A DNA stretch of 24,923 nt from a virus. Position 1 is the first letter of the stretch; each line of letters opens with the position of its first letter. Below, in pieces: positions 1-8,673 of the stretch. The notes beneath the pieces were generated by a model, which ran no database searches, was not told the origin of the DNA, and saw only the letters and a list, made by a program, of their open reading frames with translations. A program made the position numbers and the translations under genes. The DNA lies in IMG/VR virus record IMGVR_UViG_3300009537_000162, positions 1-24,923 of that record. One strand, 5' to 3'.

Positions 1-2183
1 TCGATGACCACTTTGCCCTCTGCTTGAGCCAGCTTAGTGATGTCCTCGGTTTCGAAGACCCGTAGCTCACGCTGCTCACGAGCAGTTCTCTTCATCTTCT
101 TGCGGAACTCGATGTCATTGATGGCCTTGTGGCCTTCCTTGATCTGAGCATCAATTTCTTCATCGGTAAGCCTGTCCATTGAATCAAGCTCCTCTTCCTC
201 AAAGCCTGCGGTCTTAAGTACCAATCGGGCAGCCATTGGCATACCAGGTCGTCGTTCATTACTGATCTGAGGTACTGTACCAGCAGGGCCGGGATTGAGC
301 GGCTGTGTAATCGGTGGGCCTCCACCAGGAGTTGGCCCGAGATCGCCAGGAGGGGGTGGCATAACGATGCCGCCGCCGCCAGGAGCCGGTGCTCCAACAT
401 CGATTGGCGGGCCTCCCCCCATACCACCAGGAGGTGGTGGGCCTCCCATGCCTCCCGGAGGTGGGCCTCCCATGCCGCCAGCCGTAGGATCCTGTGCTCC
501 ACCACCCTCGATCTCAGCCTTAAGATCAGGAGGAATTGATAGGCCCTGAGCACGAAGGATCTTGTAGGTCTGAAGCTTGGCCATCTGCTGTGCCACAGTC
601 TTCTGAATCATCTCTTCCTGCATCTCATCCAATGAGTCTTTGAACTCAAAGGAGATGCCGACCATCATCCTTTCATCGGAGATGGGAACGCCTGCGGCAC
701 GGAGTGACTGGAGGAATTGGCGCTCAGTAGCCTCATCACGGAGATCCAATACTTCCATCTCCACCTCAGGAACCATCAACTTATGCTTCTCGACAATGTG
801 CGGATTACCCTCCTCGTCCCACTCCACCACCTCCTCCATGATGGGGACACGGGTCTGGCCACGCTTCTCATAATCAAAGTGACCCTGAGCCTCGGCCACG
901 ATCTCCATTCGACTGATCATGTGACGCTTGAGATAGTCTTGGTAAGTTCTCAAGATCTGATTCATGAATTCGGCGTTGAGGGCCGAAGTGGCATATGGCG
1001 TTGCCCCAGATCCGGTCTTCAGAATGCCCTGAAGGCCAAAGATCTGCATCAACCAGGTGTCGATACGGTCGAAATCGTTCCAAAGATCGGGCACCTGCTC
1101 TCTGCCAAAGACGTTCTCAATCTCAAGTGCATAATGATACACCATAAGACGGAAGTCTGATGAGAGAGCAAGATCCATGTCATCACGAAATGCCTCTAGC
1201 TGATCCGGGCCGGGGATCCAAGGCCCCTCATTGTCACCAACATTGTTGATACCCAACTTGGCTAGAATCAGCGGAGAGTAAAGACGTTCCGCAATAGCAT
1301 CCTGCGAGGCGAGCAGCTTCTCCTGATGGAGGAGCACTCGTAGACCACGGAGTAAGATGGGAGTGCCGTGGTCGTCCCAGTCAGTGACCTTGAAGGCCAC
1401 CTGCTTGAGTAGCGTCTCCGATACAGGGAATGGTTCTCCCCTCTTCAGGTAAGGGATAAGCTCAGGGAAGTTGATTTCCAACTGCTTGTACTGATCAGGC
1501 GGCTGCTTTGATGTAGCCAATCGCTTCATGTACTCTGGCGGAACAACCTTGATCTGTCGTGTTCCAAGCAGAGGAAAGTTCTCGATAACGATATCCTCAG
1601 GGTTCAACAACTCTTCGCGCTCCCACACGCCAAGGCTCTCATTGAAAGAACCAAGGGGGAAGGCTTCACCAACTGTCCACACTTCTCGACCAAGATTAAC
1701 CAGGAAGTCTTCGTAGTTGAGGTTGTTAAGGAAGAGGTCTTCGTAGAATTCTGTAATCTTTTTATCTGGAGAGTAAAGATGTAGGCCGATCAGCGGGAAT
1801 CGGGTGAAGATATCCACCAAAATAGGGATCAGCCAATGGGTAGCGTAATAGAGCCTCAGCCACTTGTGTAGCTTGTGTCGGTGTCCCTCGTCGGCCATGT
1901 TCCACGGCAGGCCCGATAGATCCCAGTACTCCAACGGGTCGTAGAAGCGGGGAATAGCAATAGCCACATCCTGGCTTGAAGAGGTTCTGCGCATAGATGA
2001 AATGCGACGAGACTTGCCCATCGCACTCATCAGTGCTGCATTGTTCTTCTGGATGCCCGAAACCTGGGGATCTACAGAGGCGCGATTAGCAGACCAGCGG
2101 TCTAGAACATCGACTGCCGATACATCACTCTGAAGACTGCCCGTCTTCTGCACCATCTGGCGCGTCTGACGTGCTGACTCCAT
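1..2183 (-). CDS. Portal protein, 3' end missing at left edge
   Basis: The reading frame is open from the ATG at 2183 to base 1, giving at least 727 residues, so the C-terminus lies outside the window. The portal forms the ring at the capsid vertex through which DNA enters. The call rests on its place after the large terminase, its size and its make-up: an N-terminal region with an aromatic stretch (residues about 75-135, containing RFYDPLEYWDL), a long mixed alpha/beta core, and a Gln/Glu-rich helical part near residue 500. Around residues 558-640 is a Gly/Pro low-complexity tract (GGMGGPPP-type repeats), followed by a charged helical tail. The start is uncertain: 2183 has no clear ribosome site and overlaps the upstream HNH gene by 59 bases; ATG at 2156 is an alternative. 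No portal signature motif can be cited, so the identification is partly positional. Confidence 0.72.
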   Translation of the reverse strand, partial: MESARQTRQMVQKTGSLQSDVSAVDVLDRWSANRASVDPQVSGIQKNNAALMSAMGKSRRISSMRRTSSSQDVAIAIPRFYDPLEYWDLSGLPWNMADEGHRHKLHKWLRLYYATHWLIPILVDIFTRFPLIGLHLYSPDKKITEFYEDLFLNNLNYEDFLVNLGREVWTVGEAFPLGSFNESLGVWEREELLNPEDIVIENFPLLGTRQIKVVPPEYMKRLATSKQPPDQYKQLEINFPELIPYLKRGEPFPVSETLLKQVAFKVTDWDDHGTPILLRGLRVLLHQEKLLASQDAIAERLYSPLILAKLGINNVGDNEGPWIPGPDQLEAFRDDMDLALSSDFRLMVYHYALEIENVFGREQVPDLWNDFDRIDTWLMQIFGLQGILKTGSGATPYATSALNAEFMNQILRTYQDYLKRHMISRMEIVAEAQGHFDYEKRGQTRVPIMEEVVEWDEEGNPHIVEKHKLMVPEVEMEVLDLRDEATERQFLQSLRAAGVPISDERMMVGISFEFKDSLDEMQEEMIQKTVAQQMAKLQTYKILRAQGLSIPPDLKAEIEGGGAQDPTAGGMGGPPPGGMGGPPPPGGMGGGPPIDVGAPAPGGGGIVMPPPPGDLGPTPGGGPPITQPLNPGPAGTVPQISNERRPGMPMAARLVLKTAGFEEEELDSMDRLTDEEIDAQIKEGHKAINDIEFRKKMKRTAREQRELRVFETEDITKLAQAEGKVVI

Positions 2184-2520
2184 CGCTCTGGCCGGGTTCC
2201 TGGGTAGAATCACTCCCTGCTTCCGCAGATGTTCTACTTCCCTCTGGAGGTTCCGGGTTGAATCTTTCGGTGACTGGGATTCCATCTCTCTCTAGTCTAT
2301 CTTCGACTATCCTATATAGTTCTTCACGGGCGATATGTTCATGATCAGCCATCCAGTGGTGGCTCGGACATAATGAGATGACATTGCCGACCTTATATCG
2401 ACCACCATCTCGACCCGGCCAGATCCTGTGTCTTTGGATCTTGTGGGGCCATTCGCAATCTTCTATTTCGCAGTAGGCGGGTGATAATGAATCCCGCTTG
2501 CGACGAGACTCAGCACCCAA
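2125..2520 (-). CDS. Small HNH-type endonuclease-like protein
   Basis: This is a 131-residue protein. Residues 17-60 hold a compact zinc/HNH motif: CEIEDC, then HRIWPGRDGG, then NVISLCPSHHW. Such proteins cut or nick DNA; in many phages an HNH protein next to terminase and portal assists genome packaging, and others are selfish homing enzymes. The last 40 residues are an acidic, Ser/Asp/Glu-rich tail without visible structure. The start is TTG at 2520: an in-frame TAG lies directly upstream and no ATG occurs before residue 57, so TTG is the only start that keeps the motif. The gene begins 11 bases after the preceding acidic protein and runs into the portal start. The second cysteine pair of a classical treble-clef finger is not obvious, so activity is uncertain. 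Confidence 0.7.
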   Translation of the reverse strand: MGAESRRKRDSLSPAYCEIEDCEWPHKIQRHRIWPGRDGGRYKVGNVISLCPSHHWMADHEHIAREELYRIVEDRLERDGIPVTERFNPEPPEGSRTSAEAGSDSTQEPGQSDGVSTSDAPDGAEDGQSSE

Positions 2521-2531
2521 CTATCTACTAC

Positions 2532-3371
2532 CTAACCCTCTACTACCGTCCAGTTGCGCATTTTGCTCGTCACAGGATCTGCCTGACTCTCAGTACCCGT
2601 CCAGGTCTTTGTCCCGTCTGTATCTGGGGGCGATGCCGCCTCATTAATGTCAGCATCGTCATGGACTGGGCTGGACTTATCCCTCAAAAAATCGGGATCA
2701 TCATAGTCAGCGCCTTCTGTAATGTCTTGCTTTTCGAGCTTGTTTCGCACGGACTCAACATCGATGGGGTCTAGATCCCAACCAGTGTGGTCACCAGACT
2801 TGCCCTTATCAATCTCGGGAGAACCCTTGTCACTCCAGGGTTCATCACCAGTTGTAGAACCAAGATCAAGCGTCTCACTCTGATAGTGATCTCCGGTCTC
2901 AACATCGGCAAGGTGGTAGTTGGCTAGCTTAGCCACCTTCTCGTCCTCTTCTTCGCCGTCACAATCGCAATCCTCGGCACAGTCACAAGCCTTCTTCTTA
3001 ACCGAAGACTCCTTCTCGTCCGAATCATCATCCGAGTCATCGTCATCCTTCTTGCCAAAGCCCTTGCCTTTGTTCTCACAGAAGCCACAGCCACAATCAG
3101 AGGCATGACCTCCACCAAGTACGGCGGTGGATGCCAGGTAGACACGATCCGCGTCTCCACCGTACTCATCCACGGCATCAACAACCAAATCCCGCAAGTT
3201 GCTCTCAATAAGACCAAGGCGTGCCTCAAGATCTTCCTGGCTTGTGGCCTGGGATACGAACTTGGCAAATCGCGCCTTAGCGCGTGTCTGGGCGGCGACG
3301 ATAGCACGGTTGCCCTCTAGGCGCTCCTGTGCCTCAGCGTCGGCGCTAGCTAGTACTTCAAATACGCTCAT
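2532..3371 (-). CDS. Acidic, cysteine-rich protein of unknown function
   Basis: This 279-residue protein is not recognised. Residues 1-80 look helical (Ala/Glu/Arg-rich). A cysteine cluster CGCGFCENKGKG follows at 93-104, then a Lys-Asp stretch with an acidic run (DDDDSDDDSDE, about 109-119), then a second cluster with CDCAEDCDCD (129-138). The rest to the end is hydrophilic and rich in Asp, Thr and Ser. Seven cysteines within 45 residues suggest metal binding. The ATG at 3371 overlaps the TGA of the preceding gene in an ATGA arrangement, implying coupled translation. It lies between terminase and portal with the 641-residue zinc-ribbon protein, so a head-assembly or packaging role is possible. 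That is inference from position only. Confidence 0.8.
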   Translation of the reverse strand: MSVFEVLASADAEAQERLEGNRAIVAAQTRAKARFAKFVSQATSQEDLEARLGLIESNLRDLVVDAVDEYGGDADRVYLASTAVLGGGHASDCGCGFCENKGKGFGKKDDDDSDDDSDEKESSVKKKACDCAEDCDCDGEEEDEKVAKLANYHLADVETGDHYQSETLDLGSTTGDEPWSDKGSPEIDKGKSGDHTGWDLDPIDVESVRNKLEKQDITEGADYDDPDFLRDKSSPVHDDADINEAASPPDTDGTKTWTGTESQADPVTSKMRNWTVVEG

Positions 3372-5293
3372 AGATAGATTCCCTCCGCAGGGCCTTCATT
3401 GTCATTATATGGCTCAAGAGCGTCTTCGGTCGGCCCAGCCCAACCACAATAAACACAGTGAGAAAATCCAGGTCGCGTATCATCATCTACAACTGTATCT
3501 GGTGATGCGCAACCAGGACAAGTGGCGTCCTCTCTTGTTTTAAAACGCTCGCCTTTCCAATAAGGTGAAGATAGCCTGTTCTCTTCGGCCAACCTCATGA
3601 ACTCCTGGACATCTCCATTGTTCTCCGAGGCGTAGCGCATAGCTGCATAAGCAACACCCTCAGGATCAGAGATCGTCTCTTCAGGTAGTTCGGAGACAAA
3701 GATGGCTGCCTTCTCCGCGATCTTCTTCTGAAAGTCAGGGTTAAGGACATTAGTCTTCTCAATCCCTGGTAGAGATAGTCCATGGAGGCGATAGGTCTGC
3801 TGGCCGCTCAGGTAGGCCACGTCAGACTCTGAAATTGTCGCCCCCAAGGACTCCTTGAGAGCCAGTATCTCATTCTGTGCGTCCATGTCCATCTTATGCA
3901 ACTTCACTTGATCGGAGAACCCGACCTTACTGATGGTGGAGCCAACCGCTCGGCGCACTAGATCGAGATTGTCAATACGCGCCTGAATATGAGGGCGGCT
4001 TGGCTCAACCTTGGGTAAACTATCGATAAACTGCTGAATTTGATTGACTGGGTGGTCAGGAGTCTCAGCATCAATCTCCTCGACAGCTTCTGGCGAAACA
4101 TTGATGGTGCCACCATCGTCAAGAGCGATCTTGACTGTGCCCTGGCCCCACATGTCCTCCCAGCGATCAAGCTCAACACCAGTCATGCTGGTGTTAGCAA
4201 TTCGTACATGCTTGGCCTGAAATGGCATCTCTCGATTGGGAACGAAATTCTGAGAGTTGGTGTCACCTAACCACTCATCGACACCAAACTCATACCCGCA
4301 ATCTAAACAACGTGCCCTTTCGGACGCATTCTCGAACCTAGGATCAAAATCCAAACTTTCGAAGGCAGCATCTTGGACATACTCGTCAACACAGTTTTTT
4401 GAACCGCACTTAGGACAGGTAGCACAATTGAGGTCACCTAGGTCGGCAATCTTCGTGTGAGCCTGGACAACAGGTGGCTGACGATAGACAGACTCCATCT
4501 GGCCGCTTTGTCCATCATCTGGCATAGGGGCCTCAAAAGGATCTTGTCCGATCTGATCAGTAACAGGATCTTCCATTACATCCTTTTCGGGCCGTTCTAG
4601 CGCCATTTTCAGTACTTGCTCTGGCTCAGGACATCCGTCGTGAGCCAATTTTGCCATAACAACATCGGGTTCATCTCCCCGCTCCAACATATTGATGGCA
4701 TGATTAACCCAGGTTTGAAGAGCCATTTCCTGCTCTTGGCTGTTCTGAGCATTATCCTCAAAGTTGGGGCCATCCGGGTTAGGGCCATCTAGAACAGGGT
4801 TCCATCCCTCGGGGAAAGTAGTATCGCCTGGTATATCATCCCTTAAGCCAACGGCTCGTTGTTGTTGAAGCTCACCCAGGGACACGACACTCCATAGGGC
4901 CGTCTTGCGAGTAGCTGTCATCTCATTACTTACTTGTGCGCTGGGCTGTGTTTGAATGCCCTGCTGAAGACCAAACTTGGGATCCTGTCTCATCCAATCT
5001 GCGGCCTGCTGATAGATGGTGGCTGGAAGCTGACCTTTACCGATCCAAGGGTCTAATCCAAAGTTGAAAATTCCCTTGACAATATCCATCAAGTTTTTGT
5101 CAGTGGTGGGATCTCCAGAGTTAACTCCGATCCCCACTTGCTTAGCACTTTCAAGCTCATGATGAAACTGTCTTTGATGCGCATCCTGTCCATTCAGGAA
5201 GATCAGCCCCTGAGGGAAATGTTCAACCAAGGCACCAAGAGTCTGCCCATGAATACCCCAAGAATTGTTAATCGAAAACTGCTCTGAGTACAT
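3368..5293 (-). CDS. Large zinc-ribbon protein between terminase and portal, unknown function
   Basis: This 641-residue protein has no family I recognise. Two zinc-ribbon-like cysteine sets are visible: C290, C293, C296, C301 with C329 and C332 (CPKCGSKNC ... CLDCGYEFG), and C592, C595, C613, C616 at the very end (CPGC ... CVYCGWAG). The N-terminal 150 residues are rich in Gln and aromatic residues. Residues 155-270 are Pro/Asp/Gln-rich and probably loosely folded, and the 430-580 part looks helical. The ATG at 5293 follows the large terminase stop by 30 bases; upstream of it only a weak AAAGA is seen. Its stop overlaps the next start (ATGA). Position suggests a late structural or packaging protein, but nothing in the sequence fixes the role. 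Confidence 0.85.
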   Translation of the reverse strand: MYSEQFSINNSWGIHGQTLGALVEHFPQGLIFLNGQDAHQRQFHHELESAKQVGIGVNSGDPTTDKNLMDIVKGIFNFGLDPWIGKGQLPATIYQQAADWMRQDPKFGLQQGIQTQPSAQVSNEMTATRKTALWSVVSLGELQQQRAVGLRDDIPGDTTFPEGWNPVLDGPNPDGPNFEDNAQNSQEQEMALQTWVNHAINMLERGDEPDVVMAKLAHDGCPEPEQVLKMALERPEKDVMEDPVTDQIGQDPFEAPMPDDGQSGQMESVYRQPPVVQAHTKIADLGDLNCATCPKCGSKNCVDEYVQDAAFESLDFDPRFENASERARCLDCGYEFGVDEWLGDTNSQNFVPNREMPFQAKHVRIANTSMTGVELDRWEDMWGQGTVKIALDDGGTINVSPEAVEEIDAETPDHPVNQIQQFIDSLPKVEPSRPHIQARIDNLDLVRRAVGSTISKVGFSDQVKLHKMDMDAQNEILALKESLGATISESDVAYLSGQQTYRLHGLSLPGIEKTNVLNPDFQKKIAEKAAIFVSELPEETISDPEGVAYAAMRYASENNGDVQEFMRLAEENRLSSPYWKGERFKTREDATCPGCASPDTVVDDDTRPGFSHCVYCGWAGPTEDALEPYNDNEGPAEGIYL

Positions 5294-5323
5294 ATCTATC
5301 TTTTAGTAGTCGCCTCTCTGGGT

Positions 5324-7357
5324 TTAGTAGCGACGACGACCGCGTTGTGCATCTCGACCAGAAAATCCTCGTGCTCTCTGTAGGTCAATCTGCTTACCGC
5401 CATAGCCGGTGAATCTCTCGCCTCCCCGAGGCTCACCAGGCCCAAGAGGACTTCGCCCACCAATTTGATATCCGCCTTCAGAACCGTACTCCACTTGAGC
5501 CTCTCTGAGATTCTTAGACATAAAGTCACCGAGGTATGATCCTAAGAATTTGATTGTAACCTCAGCGATACAATCCGCAATATCCTTGGTTTGGATCGGG
5601 CCAAGCTCCTGCTTATCGACACGCTTAGTTTGACCAGACTGCACTTCCTGCAAGAACTTCAACTCTAGAGCAGCATATTCAGAATGGTCAAAGCCAGTAG
5701 CCTTATCAACGCAGCCAGGTGGCATATGAACCAGCCCAAGATTCAAGGCGGTCTTGAAGGCTTCCCAGCGGTTCCAGTTAATAGCGGCAGTGGCCTTAAC
5801 CTCTCCAATATGGACACTAGGATGATTCATCTTGCGAGCATCGTCTCTAAGCTCTTGAATTAATCCAACACTGTTGTACTGGTCAAATGTCAGTGCAGAA
5901 GGGCGAAAAATGTCTAACCAATATGCTAATTCCTCGCGCACTTTGAGGTAGTTGATAGTGTGCCCAGGAAAGTCCGCTGGGTTCCATCTTTTCACGAAAT
6001 CAAAAACTACGTGACGAGCGATGCCGTCTGGGAAAATACCAGTAGGATCTGGGAACTCCTCAACGTGCGCCAAAGCGAAACCGAAGCCCGCTGTAGTACT
6101 AGAGGGGTCGCAATGAGCTTTATAGTCATGCTTGTACGTACCACCATAGCTAGCATAATGGACATCCCCATTCGGCAGAACCCCAGAAAACGCCATATCA
6201 ACCATAGCAGGATCGAGATAAGCATCCAGAACCTCTGCCCACTGGGCGCGGCGCTCGACTTTGTAGGTGTCGGGATTGGCCTTCTCCTTAAGTCCCTCTT
6301 CTTCACGCTTGCCTAAACTCAGTTGATCAAGATTGGAATGTGGATTGTCTGCATCCAGAACATCTGGCCAATCTGGACTGACCATGATAGCATTCCTCCA
6401 GCGGCTCTGCGGATCCTTCCACCACTGATCAAACAGTGCCCACGATGGGAATGTCATAGAAAAGCGATTTGGGTACCAACCATCCTTGTGTTGCTCGGGT
6501 CGCATAGATAGATCGACCTGATCAAAAAATTGGCCAACTTTAGTATACGGGCTAGAGTTACAAAAGACAAGGGCATGATGTCCGAACTGTGCGAGTGAAG
6601 GTTCGGCGGCTGCATACACCTGTTGAGCAGACTGACGGGACTCACCAGGCATCATAAAAGCCATCTCATCAAAGATTAGCAAGAGACTTGCTGTACCACG
6701 AATGGTATCAGAGTTGGCTGCCATCGGGCGCACGCGAATCTTAGCGAAATCTCGGGCCACTTTGATTCCCATACTCTTCAAGGCACGAATAGTATCGGCA
6801 TCCGAATCCGTCTTAATAGTAAGTACCTCTTCCAAATCCTTGCCGATATACGGAATCATTGGCTTACAGTTGGTGATAGATGCTCTCAGGTCAGCAAACT
6901 GAAGTGTCTTGGCCTGATCAAAGGAAGCAGCTACACAAATGAAATCCAGTACCTTGTCTGGATCAATATTATAATAGGAGCCAGGATCTGGCAGTTGTTG
7001 AACCCCATAAAGCTTGTAAGCACCAGCCAACCCGCTAAGATAACCCTTCGAAGATCGTCTTCCACCCACGAAATCTACTTCACTGAAATGAGCATAGCCG
7101 CGAGCGCGACAAATATCGACACGCTTACGGAAATCTGGAGATACCCGAATCTCGCCACCTCGGCCACCCCTCAACATCCAGTTCAAGAGATCTTCCTCCC
7201 AGCCATCCAGTTCCTCTAGAAAGATGGTCTTAAGTAGAACTCTCTGAAGCGGGTATAAAGTTTTGCCGCAGTAGTCAGTACTCTCTGCAAACTCTGCCAC
7301 AGAGGGAAGCTTGGGATGAAACTGCTTACGGATATGGTCTTGGATAATCGTGCTCAT
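5324..7357 (-). CDS. terL: Terminase large subunit
   Basis: This is the motor of DNA packaging, with an N-terminal ATPase and a C-terminal RNase-H-like nuclease that cuts the concatemer. In the 677 residues the Walker A region is GGRRSSKG (98-105), Walker B with the catalytic acid is LLLIFDE (about 225-231), and a coupling-motif-like ALVFCNSSP follows at about 262-270. The nuclease part shows the expected spaced acids: HCDPSS (D418), FDQYNS (D492) and KDIADC (D592/D595). The length is slightly above the usual 450-600 because of an Arg/Gly-rich C-terminal tail (GGRSPLGPGEPRGG...). The Walker A is odd: Ser replaces the Gly before Lys, and Gly replaces the Ser/Thr after it. ATG at 7357 shares one base with the stop of the upstream zinc-ribbon gene. 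Confidence 0.93.
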   Translation of the reverse strand: MSTIIQDHIRKQFHPKLPSVAEFAESTDYCGKTLYPLQRVLLKTIFLEELDGWEEDLLNWMLRGGRGGEIRVSPDFRKRVDICRARGYAHFSEVDFVGGRRSSKGYLSGLAGAYKLYGVQQLPDPGSYYNIDPDKVLDFICVAASFDQAKTLQFADLRASITNCKPMIPYIGKDLEEVLTIKTDSDADTIRALKSMGIKVARDFAKIRVRPMAANSDTIRGTASLLLIFDEMAFMMPGESRQSAQQVYAAAEPSLAQFGHHALVFCNSSPYTKVGQFFDQVDLSMRPEQHKDGWYPNRFSMTFPSWALFDQWWKDPQSRWRNAIMVSPDWPDVLDADNPHSNLDQLSLGKREEEGLKEKANPDTYKVERRAQWAEVLDAYLDPAMVDMAFSGVLPNGDVHYASYGGTYKHDYKAHCDPSSTTAGFGFALAHVEEFPDPTGIFPDGIARHVVFDFVKRWNPADFPGHTINYLKVREELAYWLDIFRPSALTFDQYNSVGLIQELRDDARKMNHPSVHIGEVKATAAINWNRWEAFKTALNLGLVHMPPGCVDKATGFDHSEYAALELKFLQEVQSGQTKRVDKQELGPIQTKDIADCIAEVTIKFLGSYLGDFMSKNLREAQVEYGSEGGYQIGGRSPLGPGEPRGGERFTGYGGKQIDLQRARGFSGRDAQRGRRRY

Positions 7358-7584
7358 TACTTGCCCAACATTTCCTCAAGACCCCTCATGAGATCTTCAT
7401 ACATATCCTGAATGTCCTCATTCTCGGTTGAAGGGGGAATACCTGGAGCGGGGTTAACCACACGAATGTTAACCAATCGAAGCATTCTCCCACATGTGGG
7501 ACACTCCCAACAGGGAGCACCAGCAACCATATGGCTACTACAGTCGGGACAATAGTATGTCCAAATCTTGGACAAAAATATCAC
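7357..7584 (-). CDS. Small zinc-ribbon protein
   Basis: This is a 75-residue protein with a clear four-cysteine zinc ribbon, CPDC (12-15) and CPTC (28-31), plus an additional C25. After it comes a short strand-like region (MLRLVNIRVVNP) and an acidic helical tail. It starts with GTG at 7584, which overlaps the TGA of the preceding gene (GTGA), and ends on the A of the large terminase ATG (TAATG). Such tight coupling to terL suggests co-expression with packaging genes. Zinc ribbons of this size bind nucleic acid or proteins; the actual function is unknown. Confidence 0.72.
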   Translation of the reverse strand: MIFLSKIWTYYCPDCSSHMVAGAPCWECPTCGRMLRLVNIRVVNPAPGIPPSTENEDIQDMYEDLMRGLEEMLGK

Positions 7585-7940
7585 TTGCCCTTCTGACCGA
7601 GGTAATCCTCTCCACGCTCACGAGACTTAAGTACCTCATCTCGTTTTCGTTCGTGGTCAAGCATTGGGACGCCCTCTTCCTCAAAGTGGGAACCAGGTAC
7701 CCGGCCCAAGATGACAATCTCAGGAGATCCATACTGGTTAGTTAGTGGATTGAAGATTAGAGACGGGGAGACATTCACCTCAATCACTAACCCTGCCTTC
7801 ATGAACTCGTCGGTTGCTCGGCGTGCAAGTTCATTCAGATTCTCCTTTGTGTTGCTCTTCCTAGAAAACTCATCCATGAGTTTGCGCCAGATAGGCCCAA
7901 TCTTTGCAATTTCGTGATCGTACAAATCAGCTACGTCCAT
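7581..7940 (-). CDS. Hypothetical protein, 119 residues
   Basis: This is an unrecognised soluble protein: a helical N-terminal half (MDVADLYDHEIAKIGPIWRK...), a strand-rich middle (VIEVNVSPSLIF, EIVILGRVPG) and a charged Lys/Glu/Arg C-terminus. The start is chosen at ATG 7940, not an earlier in-frame codon at 7997, because a strong GAGGAGG lies 7-8 bases before it. This gives a 14-base overlap with the preceding gene. It lies between the putative small terminase and the zinc-ribbon/terL pair, so it may belong to the packaging module, but no motif supports a function. Confidence 0.75.
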   Translation of the reverse strand: MDVADLYDHEIAKIGPIWRKLMDEFSRKSNTKENLNELARRATDEFMKAGLVIEVNVSPSLIFNPLTNQYGSPEIVILGRVPGSHFEEEGVPMLDHERKRDEVLKSRERGEDYLGQKGK

Positions 7941-8667
7941 AATCTTCCTCCTCAAAGAGACGAAGTTGGTCTTCGTCCTCCAATATCTCTTCGGCATCTA
8001 CTATGATGTCTTGCTCGACATCGGGAGGTGAAATGGCCAGATTCACTTTACCTAACTCGGCTTCATAGGTGTCGTAAATATCTTCCCACATCTCTTCAGG
8101 GACAACACGCTTTACCGCTGTGGTAAATGCCTTAATGTCCCGAAGCATCTGCTCCTCTGCCAAAGCCGCTCGATTCTCTTCAAGTTCTGCAAGAGTCTTA
8201 ATGGCAATGAGGATGTCCTTTGGCTCAACTGTTGTATGCCCTCGGTGCAAACTCTCTAAGCCAGCCCCAATAAGAGCCTCAGCCACACCAGTCTTAGATC
8301 GAATGAACCCCTCAACTAAATCAATATCGATTCCTTCAGCACGGGCACGATCCTCCAGAATACGACGCACGCCAGCATCATGAATGGCCAGATGCTTCCT
8401 GGAATGGGTAGACATGCTGGTCTTCTTGAACCACTCATCTTCAGGAAGATCCTGAAGTTTCATGATTTGGTTCCAGTGACTAATCACTGCTGATTGACTC
8501 CAGCCTAAAGCCAGCATCATGTCAATCTCCCGCCGTTGTGGATGAGTGCAAATCTTACAACGTGGCTCGATAATGTCCGGCAGATTAGGCCGCGCAACAG
8601 ACACTGCTTGACTGCGGCGGCTTCCGCCTCCACTGGCAGCTTGCTGAGGTGTTTTGAACTTAGCCAT
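7927..8667 (-). CDS. Putative terminase small subunit / HTH DNA-binding protein
   Basis: This 246-residue protein has a basic Ser/Gly-rich start, then CKICTHPQRREID (37-49) and a helix-turn-helix-like stretch ALGWSQSAVISHWN (53-66). Long helices follow (about 95-200), with a very acidic end (EEILEDEDQLRLFEEED). A DNA-binding head, helical middle and acidic tail a little upstream of terL fit a small terminase, which recognises the packaging site and recruits the large subunit. The CxxC-plus-His start is unusual for that family, so a different DNA-binding role is possible. Translation starts at ATG 8667, six bases after the previous stop. No Shine-Dalgarno sequence is visible, so it may rely on reinitiation. 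Confidence 0.5.
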   Translation of the reverse strand: MAKFKTPQQAASGGGSRRSQAVSVARPNLPDIIEPRCKICTHPQRREIDMMLALGWSQSAVISHWNQIMKLQDLPEDEWFKKTSMSTHSRKHLAIHDAGVRRILEDRARAEGIDIDLVEGFIRSKTGVAEALIGAGLESLHRGHTTVEPKDILIAIKTLAELEENRAALAEEQMLRDIKAFTTAVKRVVPEEMWEDIYDTYEAELGKVNLAISPPDVEQDIIVDAEEILEDEDQLRLFEEEDYGRS

Positions 8668-8673
8668 TATATT

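Noticed and set aside
295-549. Plus-strand Gly/Pro-rich frame
   Set aside because: It is the mirror of the portal's own Gly/Pro repeat tract; repeats of GGN/CCN keep both strands open. No ribosome site or neighbouring gene.
92-553. Minus-strand 153-residue frame inside the portal
   Set aside because: It overlaps the portal frame fully, has an improbable Leu/Arg/His-rich composition and no start signal.
2924-3307. Arg-rich frame antiparallel in phase to the acidic protein
   Set aside because: It is a shadow of the Asp/Glu-rich coding tract; shifted GAY/GAR codons read as Arg/Met/Thr.
7941-7997. Upstream extension of the 119-residue protein
   Set aside because: It would overlap the preceding gene by 71 bases and skip the strong GAGGAGG site before ATG 7940.
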